NCBI RefSeq assembly: GCF_014204935.1
Contig: NZ_JACHMJ010000001.1
Coordinates: 310,001-374,000 of the forward strand
Direction: 5' to 3'
DNA: 64,000 bases
From: Conyzicola lurida
Lineage (GTDB): Bacteria; Actinomycetota; Actinomycetes; Actinomycetales; Microbacteriaceae
Made by a program: the position numbers and the translations under genes. The notes under the pieces were generated by a model, which worked only from the letters and a program-made list of their open reading frames with translations, searched no databases and was not told the origin of the DNA. Positions 18,494-30,800 of the stretch are shown piece by piece. Within the stretch, counting starts at the first letter, position 1. Every line of letters starts with the position of its first letter.

Positions 18494-19054
18494 TTAGCGT
18501 GCGGCCAGCGTGGTCAGGATCTGCGCCGTCGTGCCCGTCTCGCCGAGCGCCGGGAAGACGCGCGTCGTGCTGCCGGTCTGCGCCTCTTCGCTCATGTCCG
18601 TCATCGCGTCGGTCGCGAGCGTCACGTGGAAGCCGAGGTCGTAGGCCTGGCGGGCCGTCGACTCGACGCCGAAGCTCGTCGCGATGCCGGCGACGACAAC
18701 CTGCGTCACGCCGAGGTCGCGCAAGGTCTCGGCGAGCCCGGTGCCGATGAACGCGCCCCAGGTGCTTTTCGTGACCAAGATGTCGCCGGGTTTCGGCCCG
18801 AGCTCCGGCACGATCTCGGTGAAGCCGTCGGGCTGCGGGCGCGCCGGCCGCGCGTAGTCGTTACGTCCCGGCTGGCCGCCGTCGAGCGCGGCCAACACGA
18901 CCGGAAGCCCGGCCGCGCGGAAGGCGTCGGCCAACGACGCGGTCGCGGCGACGATCTCGCCGATCGGGCGGATCAGCATGGGATTGCCGACGAGCCCCTT
19001 CTGCAGGTCGATCACGACGAGCGCGGTCTGGGGGTCGAGTGTGGTGATGGGCAT
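18494..19054 (-). CDS. Isochorismatase-family hydrolase with Gly at the Cys position
   Basis: 186 residues with the cysteine-hydrolase fold: TALVVIDLQKGL holds the conserved Asp, and KSTWGAFIGTGL the Lys. In cysteine-using members the motif is G-x-x-T-x-x-C-V-x-x-T; here it reads GIATSFGVESTARQAYDLGF, with Gly instead of Cys. Gly is also found in true isochorismatases such as PhzD, which cleave a vinyl ether without a nucleophilic Cys, so this may be a vinyl-ether hydrolase rather than an amidase. It is the last gene of the SDR-ADH operon (31 bp after the ADH stop) and is followed by a perfect hairpin. Confidence 0.85.
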   Translation of the reverse strand: MPITTLDPQTALVVIDLQKGLVGNPMLIRPIGEIVAATASLADAFRAAGLPVVLAALDGGQPGRNDYARPARPQPDGFTEIVPELGPKPGDILVTKSTWGAFIGTGLAETLRDLGVTQVVVAGIATSFGVESTARQAYDLGFHVTLATDAMTDMSEEAQTGSTTRVFPALGETGTTAQILTTLAAR

Positions 19055-19085
19055 TGCTCTCCTTGTACAGGGGTCGGATGACGCG

Positions 19086-20102
19086 CTAGTTGTCGAACGT
19101 GACCATGACCTTGTCCGCGGCGCCGGGGGTGGCCGCGACCCGCAGTGCCTCGTCGACGTCGTCGAAGGCGAAGGTGTCGCTCACGATGAGCGCGTACTTC
19201 TCCCAGTTCGCGATGATGTCCTGCGTCACCTCGAAGATCTCGGTGGGGTAGCCCATCGAGAGCAGGATCGTCACCTCGCTGCCGAGCAGGTCGCCGAAGT
19301 CGACGGGCAGCGGCTTCTTGTGCACCGCGACGATGCCGAGCTTGGCGCCGTGCTTCGCGGCGCCGAGCGCGGTCTCGACGACGCTCGGCGCGCCGGCCGC
19401 GTCGAGGAAGATGTCGGTGGCGGGCTTGGCCTTGCCCCGGCGCGAGGGACCCGCGCCGTGGATCTCGATCAGGCGGGCGACGACGTCTTCCTCCGCCGAG
19501 TTGATCACCGCGTCGGCTCCGACCGCGAGGGCCTTCTCGAGCCGTGACGGGATGATGTCGACGACGACCACGCTGGCGGCTCCGAGCGACTTGTAGCCGA
19601 TCGTGGCGCCGAGGCCGATCGGGCCGGCACCGAAGACGACGACGAGGTCTCCGACCTTCGGTTCGGTGCGGTTGACGGCGTGACGGGCGACCGCCATCGG
19701 CTCGTTGAGCGCGGCGACCGCGAACGGGATGTGCTTCGGCACGATCGCGACGCTCGTACCGACCACGGCGTCCTCGATCAGCAGGAAGTCGGCGAGGGCG
19801 CCGGTCGTGCCGCCGCTGCCGATGATGCCGCTCGGCGCCACCATCGGGTTGACCACGACGTGGTCGCCGAGCTCGATGCCCGACACCTCGCTGCCGACCT
19901 CGACGACCTCGCCGGCCGGCTCGTGGCCGAGCGGTGTGCGTCCCTCGAGCCCGGGCAGCCCGCCGATGGCGATGTACATGTTGTCCGAGCCGCAGATGCC
20001 GCAGGCACGCATTTTCAGCAGGATGTCGCGGGGCCCGACACTCGGCGTGGGGACCTCGACGACCGCTGTCTGACCGGGCGCGGTGACCATTGCGAGGCGC
20101 AT
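19086..20102 (-). CDS. Zinc-dependent alcohol dehydrogenase (MDR)
   Basis: 338 residues of the zinc-dependent threonine/sorbitol-dehydrogenase-like group. The catalytic zinc ligands are in CGICGSDNMYI and GHEPAGEVVEVG; the cofactor loop is VVFGAGPIGLGATIGYKSLGA followed by VVVDIIPSRLEKA, which favours NAD. The structural-zinc four-Cys lobe is absent. The ATG shares one base with the SDR stop (TGATG on the coding strand), so the two are translationally coupled. With the SDR it likely forms consecutive oxidation steps on one alcohol substrate, which I cannot name. Confidence 0.9.
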   Translation of the reverse strand: MRLAMVTAPGQTAVVEVPTPSVGPRDILLKMRACGICGSDNMYIAIGGLPGLEGRTPLGHEPAGEVVEVGSEVSGIELGDHVVVNPMVAPSGIIGSGGTTGALADFLLIEDAVVGTSVAIVPKHIPFAVAALNEPMAVARHAVNRTEPKVGDLVVVFGAGPIGLGATIGYKSLGAASVVVVDIIPSRLEKALAVGADAVINSAEEDVVARLIEIHGAGPSRRGKAKPATDIFLDAAGAPSVVETALGAAKHGAKLGIVAVHKKPLPVDFGDLLGSEVTILLSMGYPTEIFEVTQDIIANWEKYALIVSDTFAFDDVDEALRVAATPGAADKVMVTFDN

Positions 20103-21166
20103 CAGGCGACCGACCATCCGCCGTCGGAGGGCAGGATGACGCCGTTGACGTTCACACCATCGTCGCTCAGCAGGAAGGTGATCGACGCCGCGAGGGCCTC
20201 GGCCTCCGCCGCGTCGGGCAGGATCGCCATGGCGCCGCGCACCCGCTCGGCGCCGAGCGCCGACGCGAAGGTCGCCTCGATGTTGGTGATGGTGGGTCCG
20301 GGGGCGACCGCGTTGACGCGGATGCCGCTCGGTCCGTACATAAACGCGCTGCTCTTGGTGAGGCCGGCGACCGCGTGCTTCGACGCGGTGTAGGCGACAC
20401 CGGCGGCGGAACCGCGCAGGGCGGCCTCGGAGGCGACGTTGACGATCGAGCCCTTGCCCTGGGCGAGCATGGCCGGGATGACGGCGCGGGACAGCTTCAT
20501 CGTGCCGGTGACGTTGATCGCGAAGACGCGGTTCCAGACGGCGTCGGTGACCTCGCCGACCGGGGTCATGTCGTCCATGATGCCCGCGACGTTGGCGAGC
20601 GCGTCGATGCGGTCGCCCGCGGCGGCGACGATCGCGGCGATCGACTCGTCGCTCGTGATGTCCCCGGTGACGGCGACGACGCCGGTCGGGAACTCGGCGA
20701 CGAGCTCGTCGAGGCGCTCCTGCGAGATGTCGACGGCGATGACGCGGCCGCCCTCGCGGGCGACGCGGGAGGCGGTGGCGCGGCCGATGCCGGAGCCGGC
20801 GCCGGTGACGATGACGGTCTGGCCCGAGAAGCGGCCGCCGTCGATGCGCTCGACCCATTCGGGACGCTCGACGGTGTCGGCCTGCTCGACGTCGGCCGCG
20901 GCATCCGCCACGACCTCGGTGTCGCTGCTGGCCGGCACGTCGCCGGCGGCGGCGCGGGCGACGAGGTCGGCGACCATCTGCTCGGTGAATGCGCCCTTGC
21001 TCAGCTTGATGAGGCGGCGCAGGGCGAGGCGGCTGACGGGGCGCAGGGCCTCGGGGGTCTGGCCGCCGGTGGCGAGCATTTCGCGGATGAGCTGCCCGCC
21101 GACGGGGTGTTCGATCCACTTCGCGATCGAGGTGTCGCCGGTGAGCGGCTGGGGTGATGAAGCCAT
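20102..21166 (-). CDS. Short-chain dehydrogenase with about 110-residue N-terminal extension
   Basis: 354 residues. The C-terminal 240 are a classical SDR: TGAGSGIGRATA (cofactor), the NVAG element as ANVAG, catalytic Ser region IVNVASEAAL, Y-x3-K as YTASK and the GPTITNI turn. The acidic VDIS after beta-2 favours NAD. The first ~110 residues are extra: an alpha-helical part (IAKWIEHPVGGQLIREML..., LALRRLIKLSKGAFTEQMVADLV) and an acidic Ala-rich linker. The ATG at 21166 has AGGAAG 4 bases upstream. It is first in the operon with ADH and isochorismatase and divergent from a TetR gene with a perfect palindrome between them. Confidence 0.88.
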   Translation of the reverse strand: MASSPQPLTGDTSIAKWIEHPVGGQLIREMLATGGQTPEALRPVSRLALRRLIKLSKGAFTEQMVADLVARAAAGDVPASSDTEVVADAAADVEQADTVERPEWVERIDGGRFSGQTVIVTGAGSGIGRATASRVAREGGRVIAVDISQERLDELVAEFPTGVVAVTGDITSDESIAAIVAAAGDRIDALANVAGIMDDMTPVGEVTDAVWNRVFAINVTGTMKLSRAVIPAMLAQGKGSIVNVASEAALRGSAAGVAYTASKHAVAGLTKSSAFMYGPSGIRVNAVAPGPTITNIEATFASALGAERVRGAMAILPDAAEAEALAASITFLLSDDGVNVNGVILPSDGGWSVA

Positions 21167-21222
21167 GGTCTTCCTAACTCTGGGGGTGGTGAGCGCGGGC
21201 GGCGGACGGCCGGAGCCGACAA

Positions 21223-21240
21223 CCGGACAACGTTGTCCGG
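21223..21240. promoter_or_regulatory. Perfect 18-bp TetR operator palindrome
   Basis: CCGGACAACGTTGTCCGG is an uninterrupted palindrome in the 88-bp space between the SDR operon and the divergent tetR. It stands just upstream of TAGGCT (21243-21248), which could serve as the -10 of tetR with a leaderless ATG at 21255. A TetR dimer bound here could repress both directions. Confidence 0.8.
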
Positions 21241-21254
21241 AGTAGGCTACACCC

Positions 21255-21809
21255 ATGACCTCCACGCCGAAACCCAACCGCGGTCCGAGCGCGGGGCCCG
21301 GCAACCGCCGGGCCCTCATCGCCGCCGCCCGGGAGGTTTTCACCTCGGACGGCTACGCCGCTCCGCTGAGCGCGGTGGCCCGTCGCGCGGGCGTCGGACA
21401 GGGGAGCCTCTACCGGCATTTCCCGACCCGGGTGGCGCTCGCCGTCGCCGTGTTCGACGAGAACATCAGCGAGCTCGAGAACGTCGCGCGGCGCCCCGAG
21501 ACGAGCCTCGACGACCTGCTCGAGCGCATCATCGAGCAGGCGGTCGTGTCGACCGCGCTCATCGACCTGGTCAGCGGGGAGCGCGCCGACCCGTGGGTGC
21601 GGCACCTCGAGACGCGAATCACCTCGGTCGTGTCGCAGACGATCGACCGCGAGAAAGAGGCCGGGCGCATCAACGCCTCGGTCGCGGTCGACGACGTGCT
21701 GCTCGCGATCTCGATGCTCGCGGGGCTCGTCGCGCGCACCCCCGCCGAGGAGCGCAACGCCGTCGCCCACCGGGCGTGGTCGCTGCTGCACCGCACGTTC
21801 GCGCCGTAA
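21255..21809 (+). CDS. TetR-family repressor of the SDR-ADH operon
   Basis: 184 residues: an N-terminal helix-turn-helix (ALIAAAREVFTSDGYAAPLSAVARRAGVGQGSLYRHFPTR, given as separate helices around residues 18-58) and a C-terminal ligand/dimer domain without recognisable identity. A -10-like TAGGCT 6 bases before the ATG points to a leaderless transcript. The adjacent palindrome and divergent operon make that operon the likely target. The inducer is probably the substrate of the dehydrogenases (inference). Confidence 0.9.
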   Translation: MTSTPKPNRGPSAGPGNRRALIAAAREVFTSDGYAAPLSAVARRAGVGQGSLYRHFPTRVALAVAVFDENISELENVARRPETSLDDLLERIIEQAVVSTALIDLVSGERADPWVRHLETRITSVVSQTIDREKEAGRINASVAVDDVLLAISMLAGLVARTPAEERNAVAHRAWSLLHRTFAP

Positions 21810-24800
21810 CCCCTTCGCGGTCGCGGGCACGGGGGCGTACCCTGTGCGCATGACCGAGATCCCCGCCGCCGCTGATCAGTCGGGCACCGCCCGGTCGTCT
21901 GCCAGCGCTCAGCCGTCGTCCACCGTTCAGCCGTCCACTGCCGATAGGGTCGGTGCTGCCGTCGGCCGTGCCGCGGGAACGGTGGCGCGCGGCACCCGCG
22001 AGACGATCCGCCGTAACCCGACCGCCGACCGGGTCTACCGCACCGGGGTCGGCGTCGTCGGCGGCGGAGCCGTGGCGCTCGGGGTCGTGATGATCCCGCT
22101 GCCCGGTCCGGGTGCGCTCGTCGCGCTGGGCGGACTCGGCATCCTGTCGACGGAGTTCGAAGGGGCCAAGAAGGTGAGCCGTCGGGCGAACTCGGTGGCG
22201 AAGAAGGGTTTCGACGCCGCAAAGGCCGCCCGCGCGCGGCGCAAGAGCTCGCGCGAAGGTGACACGTCGGAGTAAGTTCGCCCGCGGCATCCATCGCCCC
22301 TCGAATGTCGGTGGCGGATGACAGTATGACCTCACTTGATGGCGGCACCGAAAGAGTTGAAAATGGTTCGGTCGGCCCGACGATTCGGCACACCGCTGTC
22401 CCCGCATCACATCACCGTCCGGAGAACTCCATGCTCGGCAAACTCCTCTTCCGTTACCTGAAGCCCTACCGCTGGCAGCTGGCCGGCGTGCTCGTCTTCC
22501 AGTTCGCGGCCGCGCTGGCCTCGCTCTACCTGCCGACGCTCAACGGCGACATCATCGACAGGGGCGTCGCGACCGGCGACACCGGCTACATCTGGTCCAC
22601 CGGCGTGCTGATGCTCGTCATCTCGCTCGGCCAGATCACCGCATCGGTCATCGCCACCTACTTCGCCGCCCGCGCCGCGATGCAAGCCGGCCGCGACATC
22701 CGCAACGACGTCTTCGAGAAGGTGAGCGCGTTCTCCGAGCGCGAGGTCACGCACTTCGGCGCCGGGTCGCTGATCACCCGCAACACGAACGACGTGACGC
22801 AGGTGCAGATGCTCGCGATGATGGGCGCCACGATGCTCGTCTCCGCGCCGCTGCTGGCGATCGGCGGAATCATCATGGCGCTGCGCCAGGACCTCGGCCT
22901 CAGCTGGATCATCGCCGTGGTGGTACCGGTTCTGCTGCTGCTCGTCGGCATCATCATCTCGCGCATGGTGCCGCTGTTCCGCACCTTCCAGACCCGCCTC
23001 GACGCCGTCAACCGCATCATGCGCGAGCAGCTCACGGGTATCCGCGTGGTGCGCGCGTTCGTGCGCGAGCCGATCGAAGAGAAGCGGTTCGGCGCCGCCA
23101 ACACAGACATCATGGATGTCGGACGCCGGGTCGGTTCGCTCTTCGTGCTGCTCTTCCCGCTGGCCATGCTCGTGCTCAACATCACCGTGGTCGGTGTCAT
23201 CTGGTTCGGCGGCATCCGGGTCGACAACGGCGACATCGAGATCGGCACCCTGTTCGCCTTTATGCAGTACATCGGGCTGATCCTCGGCGGAGTGCTGATG
23301 GCGAGTTTCATGACGATCATGATCCCGCGAGCCGCCGTCTCGGCCGAGCGGGTCAGCGCCGTGCTGGCGAGCGACACCACCCTCGTGCGCCCGTCCGAGC
23401 CGGTCACCGAGTTCCCCACGCCCGGCACGGTCGAGTTCCGCGACGCGGGGTTCATCTACCCGGGCGCCGAGAAGGGCGTGCTCGGCGGCATCTCGTTTGC
23501 GGCCGAGCGTGGCGAGACCGTCGCCATCGTCGGCTCCACCGGCGCCGGCAAGACCACCCTCGTCTCGCTCATCCCGCGCCTCTTCGACGTCACGAGCGGC
23601 TCCGTGCTCGTCGGCGGCGTCGACGTGCGCCACGTCGAGCTCGACCTGCTCTGGACCGGCATCGGACTTGTACCGCAGCGCCCGTTCCTGTTCACCGGAA
23701 CCGTCGCGTCGAACCTCCGGTTCGGCCGCGAAGACGCCACGGACGACGAGCTCTGGCGCGCGCTCGAGATCGCGCAGGGGCGTGACTTCGTCGAAGAGAT
23801 GGACGGGCAGCTCGAGGCGCGCATCGCCCAGGGCGGCACGAACGTGTCGGGCGGCCAGCGGCAGCGGCTCGCGATCGCGCGTGCGATCGTGCACCGTCCC
23901 GCCATCCTCGTCTTCGACGACTCGTTCTCCGCCCTCGACCTCACCACCGACGCCCGGTTGCGGCAGGCGCTCTGGCGTGAGCTGCCCGAGGTGACCAAGA
24001 TCGTCGTCGCGCAGCGCGTCTCGACCATCACCGACGCCGACCGCATCGTCGTTCTCGACGACGGCGCGATGGTCGGCATCGGCACGCACGACGAACTGCT
24101 GCTCTCGAGCGACACCTACCGCGAAATCGTCGAATCCCAGCTGGGAATGGAGACCCGCGCATGACCGCCAACACCCCGGCACCAGAGCTCAGCGAAGACG
24201 AGAAGCGCGAGCTCGAACTCGCCGAGAAGGCGCGCATCGCGTCGGACTCCTGGGACAGCGTCGCGCCCGGCAAGGCGGCGAACTTCGGTGCGAGCTTCAA
24301 GCGGCTCATCGGCCTGCTGCGCCCGCACGCGTTCGCGTTCGCCTTCGTGTCGCTGCTCGGCACCATCAGCGTCGTGCTCACCGTGGCCGCGCCGCGCGTG
24401 CTCGGCGAGGCGACCAACATCATCTTCGAGGGCTTCATCTCCGCCCAGCTGCCGCCCGGCGTCAGCAAGGCCGACGCCGTCGAGCAGCTACGCGCGGCCG
24501 GGCAGGACGACCTCGCCACGATGGTCGGTGCCATGCAGATCAACCCCGGCGAGGGCGTCGACTTCGGGCGACTGACCCAGGTGCTCGTGCTGGTGCTCGC
24601 GCTCTACATCGTCGCTTCCGTGCTCAGCTGGCTGCAGGGCTACGTGATCAACGTGATCATGGTGCGCACGATGTGGCGCCTGCGCGAGTCGGTCGAGGCG
24701 AAAATCAACCGCATGCCGCTGTCGCACTTCGACAAGGTGCAGCGCGGCGACCTCCTCAGTCGGGTGACCAACGACATCGACAACATCACGCAGATGATGC

Positions 24801-27800
24801 AGCAGTCGCTGTCGGGCGCGCTCACCGCCGTTCTCACCGTGGTCGGCGTGCTCATCATGATGTTCTCGATCTCGTGGCAGCTCGCCCTGGTCGCGCTGGT
24901 CAGCCTGCCGCTCATGGCCGTGATCTTCGGCATCATCGGCCCGAAGTCGCAGAAGGCGTTCGGCATCCAGTGGCGCAAGATGGGGCTGCTCAACGCTCGC
25001 GTCGAGGAGTCGTTCTCGGGTCACGCCCTCGTCAAGGTCTTCGGTCGCGAGCAGGACTCGCACGATAAGTTCAAGGCCGAGAACGAGGAGCTCTACCGGG
25101 CCAGCTTCAAGGCCCAGTTCCTGTCGGGCATGATCATGCCGGGCATGATGTTCATCGGGAACCTGTCGTTCGTCGGCATCGCGGTGCTCGGCGGTCTTAT
25201 GGTCGCGAGCGGCCAGTTGCGTCTCGGCGACGTGCAGGCATTCATCCAGTACTCGCAGCAGTTCACCCAGCCGCTCTCCGAGCTCGGCGGCATGGCGGCC
25301 GTCGTGCAGTCGGGAACCGCCTCGGCGGAGCGCGTCTTCGAACTGCTCGACAGCGAGGAGCAGGAGCCCGACGCCGCCGACGCCCCGGCCCCCGTGGACG
25401 GCGACGGCACGATCGTGTTCGAGAACGTGGCGTTCTCGTACACGCCCGAGCACCCGCTGATCCGCGACCTGTCGTTCTCGGTGAAGCCCGGGCAGACGGT
25501 CGCGATCGTCGGTCCGACCGGCGCGGGAAAGACCACCCTCGTCAACCTCATCATGCGGTTCTACGAGCTGAACGGCGGGCGCATCCTGCTCGACGGCCAG
25601 AACATCGCCGACCTGCGCCGCCGCGACGTGCGCGCCCGCACCGGCATGGTGCTGCAGGATCCGTGGCTGTTCGCCGGCACGATCCGCGAGAACATCCGCT
25701 ACGGGCGGCAGGATGCTACCGACGAGGACGTGCTCGAGGCGGCCCGCGCCACCTACGTCGACCGCTTCGTGCACTCGCTGCCCGACGGCTACGACACGAT
25801 GCTCGACGAGGAGGCGTCCAACGTCTCCGCCGGCGAGAAGCAGCTCATCACCATTGCGCGCGCATTCGTCGCCCAGCCCTCGGTGCTCATCCTCGACGAG
25901 GCGACCTCGTCGGTCGACACCCGCACCGAGTTGCTGTTGCAGCACGGCATGGCGGCGCTCCGTCAGGGACGCACCTCGTTCGTGATCGCGCATCGGTTGT
26001 CGACGATCCGCGACGCCGACCTCATCCTCGTCATGGAGGCAGGCGACATCGTGGAGCAGGGCACGCACGAGCAGTTGATCAAGGGCGAGGGCGCCTACTA
26101 CCGCCTCTACAACTCGCAGTTCGAGGGAGCTACCGACATCGACGCGGAGTTCGCGGCGACCGCGGGCGACTTCGAGCCGGAGCCGGAGCCCGAGCCCGTC
26201 ACCGAGAAGTAGCTAGTCGCCGCGCAGTAGCTATCGCCGCGCAGTGGCTCCTCGCCGGGCGCGCGCATCGGTGTCCTGCCCCGCGCCCGCGCCCTGTGGC
26301 GCCGTTGTCCGCGGCATGCGGCAAACAGATGTGCGAAAACGCTATGCCACCCCAGCGTGGCATAGCGAATTCGGACAATCCGTTGGCGGGGCGACATCCG
26401 TCACTCCGCCAGGATCGGGCTGGTGAAGGCGGCCGCGGTCTGCGTAGCGATCAGCGCCCGACGCGTGCACCCATGGCGTCGGCGATCACCGCGAAGTCGG
26501 CCGCCGGAATGGTGAACAGTCCGCGGCGGAACGGCATGCCCCAGTGCTGCTTGTCGGTCACGAAGCTCAGCAGCGGCACGAGCGGCTTGGCGTCCGCCGG
26601 AGTCGACTCCTCGTACTCGACGTCGAGGCGCCACGGGCGGAAGTCGTCGCTGACCACGGCCTGGTACGACTCGGTGCCGGTCACCACTCCGAGCGCGGTG
26701 AACTGCTGCACCGGGGTGCCGCCCTGCAAGGAGGTGCGGGGAGAGTAGAACACCATGTGGTCGCCCGCGGCCATGTTCCGCAGGCGGGTGTTCGCGCCGT
26801 GGTCCGACTGGGTGAATCCGCCGCGGACGGCCGTCTCCACGTGGTCGAGGCTGACCGTGTCGATCCAGTACCGGGGCTCAGGCGCGGTCATGCAGGGTGA
26901 TCCGGTAGCCGTCGGGGTCGACGAGCGTGAAGGTCAGGCCGAACGGGCCGTCGACCGGGGGCGACGCGATCTCGACTCCGGCGTCGACGAGGGCGTCGTG
27001 GATGGCGCGGGCCTCCGTCGCGTGCAGCCAGAGTGCCACGCCCGCCCCCACCTGCGAGACGGCGTCGAGGTCGGTGCCCGGCGCGATCTCGCGCACGGCG
27101 AACGGCGCGGGAGAGGTCGCGAAGACAACGGCGTGCGGCGGAGAGAACGACGCGCGCACGAGACCGAGGTAGCGCTCGTAGAACTGCGCCGAGCCCTCGA
27201 GGTCGCGCACCTGCAGGGAAATGAAATCGGGTCCGGTGACCGGCATGGTGTCCTCCTTGATTGCATGTCAGTTAGTTGACATACATGAACTGTATGTCAG
27301 ACTACTGACATGAGTCAAGACGGCATTCACCTCGACACGTCGCTCGGGTACCTGCTGAAGGAGGCGTCGAGCGCGCTCCGCACCTCGATGGAGGCGGTGC
27401 TCCGACCGCTCGGGATGACCATCACCCACTACTCGTGTCTCGAGCTGCTCGCCCAGCGGCCCGGCCTGTCGAACTCCGAGCTCGCCCGCGGCGCGTTCGT
27501 CACCCGGCAGTCGATGAACGTGCTGCTGCAGTCGTTGGAGGCCGAGGGACTCGTCTCGCGCGCCAGCACCGCCGAGTCGGGTCGCGTGCTCCCGACTGAG
27601 CTCACCGCGGCGGGACGCCGGCAGCTGGCCGTCGCCAGCGCCGCGGTCAGGTCGGTCGAGGACACCATGCGCTCGGGCCTCGACGCCGACGAGCAGGCTC
27701 AGCTGCGCCGCCTGTTGGCGAGCTGTATCTCGTCGCTCGGCTGAGGCGTCGGCCGCGGCATCCTGTCTGCTCTGGTGTGGGGCGACTGCGGCGCGGCGCG

Positions 27801-30800
27801 CACGGGCAGTCGTCCGGCACCACCGCAGACCCGGGGGATCAGTCGCGAGACAGCGCCGCGGCGTAGTGAGCCTCCACGTCGACGTACACGTCGTCGGCGA
27901 TGTCGAACACCACCTTATGGATCGTGCCGTTGCTGAACTCGAAGCGCGACCCCACGTACCGCGTCGACACCGCGTCGCCGCTGTCGTAGCCGATGCACAG
28001 GCCCTCGCCGCAGAGCGAGAAGTGCCCGAGCACGGTGCGGATCTCCGCTTCGCCCGCGAGGTTCTCGTCGACGTACAGCTTGAGCGGGCCGATTCCCTCG
28101 CGGAACTCGCCCATCCGCTGCTTGGTGAACTCGACCCCGAGGATGTGGCGTCCCGAGGTCGGCACCGGGGCGGAGATGAGGTTCTCCGGCGGGATGCCGA
28201 GGAAGTTGTAGACGTAGTGCACGCGGCCGTCCTTGATGAAGAGCGCGTGGCCGCCGAACCTCGACCCGTGCGCGAAGATCACGCCCTCGGTCTGGCTGGT
28301 CAGGTCGACGTCGGCAAGCACCTTGTAGGAGACACCGTGCGTGTTGGCGGCCGACCGCTCGGGCACCTCGGACGTGCCGGGGTAGTAGGTGTACTGCCCG
28401 CTCGGCGGCACGGGCACCTTGAACTCCATGCCGACGAAGGTCTCGAAGTCCTTCGCGTTGCCGATGATCTGCAGGTCGTTGAGGGGCAGCACGTGGTTGG
28501 CCTCGGCCTCCGCGAACCAGAGTTCCTTCAGCTCCTCGACCTTCTCCGGGTGCTGGTCCGACAGATCGACGGCCTCGGCCCGGTCCACGTCGGTGTGGAA
28601 CAGCTGCCACTTGTCGTCGTCGAACCGCCCGCGGCCGGCCATGGGGCCGTGCTCGGTCACCGCCTTCCAGCCGTCGTGCCAGATGCCGCGGTTGCCGAGC
28701 ATCTCGAAGTACTGCGTGTGCTTCTCGGTCGGAGCCCCCGCGGAGTCGAAGCTGTACCGCATCGATACCCCGGCCAGCGGGTTCTGTTCGACCCCGTTGT
28801 AGGTCGCGGGCATCTGCACGCCGCACGCGTCGAGGATGGTCGGCACGATGTCGGTCGAGTGGTGGTACTGGTTGCGAACCTCGCCCCGCGACGCGATCCC
28901 GGCCGGCCAGTGGATGACGAGCGGGTCGCACACACCGCCCTGGTAGACGTAGCGCTTGAACATCCGGTACGGGGTCGAGAACGCCGCCGCCCAGCCGGTG
29001 GGGTAGTGGTTGTAGGTGTCGGGGCTGCCGAGCTGGTCGACCATGGTGAGGTTCTGCGCGAGGTCGTCGGGGTAACCGCCGAAGATCTTCCCCTCGTTGA
29101 CCGACCCGTTCAGGCTGCCCTCTCCCGACGCCCCGTTGTCGGCGCAGTAGAAGATGATCGTGTTGTCGAGCTGTCCCGATTCCTCGAGGTAGTCGACGAT
29201 GCGGCCCACCTGTGCGTCGGTGTACTCCGAGAAGCCCGCATAGACCTCGGCCATGCGCGAGAACATCGCCCTCTCCTCGGCGTTCAGCTCGGCCCACGGC
29301 CGCACGGTGTCGGTCGGGTTGAACGTGCCGTCGGGCATCGGGTTCAGCTCGGTGAGCTGGGTTCCTTCGGGCAGGATGCCGCGTTCGATCATGCGCGGAA
29401 GGACCCACTCGCGGTACGCCTCATAGCCGTCATCGAAGGCGCCCTTGTACTTGTCGATGTACTCCTGCGGGGCGTGGTGCGGGGCGTGGTTCGCCCCGGG
29501 GCAGAACCAGAGGTACCAGGGCTTGTCCGGTTCGGTCTGCTTCGAGTCGCGGATCATGCGCAGCGCCTGGTCGGCGAGGTCCTTCGACAGGTGGTACCCG
29601 TCGTCCGGCAGGTAGGGCTGGTCGATGTAGCGGTTGTCCTCGGCGAGCGAGGGGAACCAGTTGTTGGTCTCGCCGCCGATAAACCCGTAGAAGCGGTCGT
29701 AGCCCTGGGCGAGCGGCCAGTTCTTCTTCGAGGAGCCCGCGGTCCACTCGTCGATCGGCACGTTGTGGTTCTTGCCGACCCAGAAAGTGCTCCACCCGGC
29801 ATCCCGCAGAATATTGGCCATCGTGGCGTTCTCGGGCGGGATATGTGAGTTGTAGCCCGGGAATCCGGTGGACGACTCGGAGATCGTCGCGAAACCGTTG
29901 GAGTGGTGGTTGCGCCCGGTGAGGAAGGTGGAGCGCGTCGGCGAACACAGCGCGGTCGTGTGCCACTGCGAGTAGGTGAGGCCGCCGGCGGCGAGACGGT
30001 CCATCGTCGGCATCTGTATGCGGCCGCCGAACGGCGACCAGGCGGCCTGCCCGGTGTCGTCGTAGAGCACGACCAGCACGTTCGGCGCGCCCTGCGGCGG
30101 CTTCGGCGGGATGAACGCCTCCCAGTCGGGGACCGAGTCCCTCACGTCCAGTTTGATGTGTCCTGTGAATTCGGCCACGGTCGTGCTCCCATCAGAGTCG
30201 GTGTGCTCCGACGGTAGGCAGGGCGAGCGGCCCGTCGATTCACCCGGGGAGGGCGACCGGCGGGCCGCGGGTGGTCACCCCACGAAGTCACTCCCGTTCC
30301 ACACCGCGTCGAGTCGGGTCGCGAAGGCGCTCGACGCGATGCGGTCGGGAGTGTAGAGCAGGGCGAGTTCGTCGCCCAGGGTGCTGACCCCGGCCACGAG
30401 GCCGCCCGGCGCGACGAGTCGCGCCCAGGCGTAGTCGCCCCGCCCGGTCGGGGCGACAGCGATACGTGTCGCCGAGAACGGGGTCGGGGCGAGCACGGTT
30501 TCGATCGGCAGCACGGAGATGTCGCCGAGCGCCCGCTCCACGAACACTCCGCCGGCCTCGTCCCAGACGAGTCCGGTCCAGGCGAGCTTCGGGGCGTCGG
30601 GGGTGCCGTCGGCCACGCGCACGCCGAGCCGGTAGCCCGCGGTCGCATCCGTCGCGGCCCGACCGAGGATCACCGGGTCGTTCTCCGGGTCGACGGTCGC
30701 GACCGAGGGCGCGATCCAGACCTCGCGGCCCAGGAACGGCAACGGCGAGGTGACCAGCCCGCCGGGACCGGGCAGCGCCGGCGGCGTCCAGAGCGGCAGC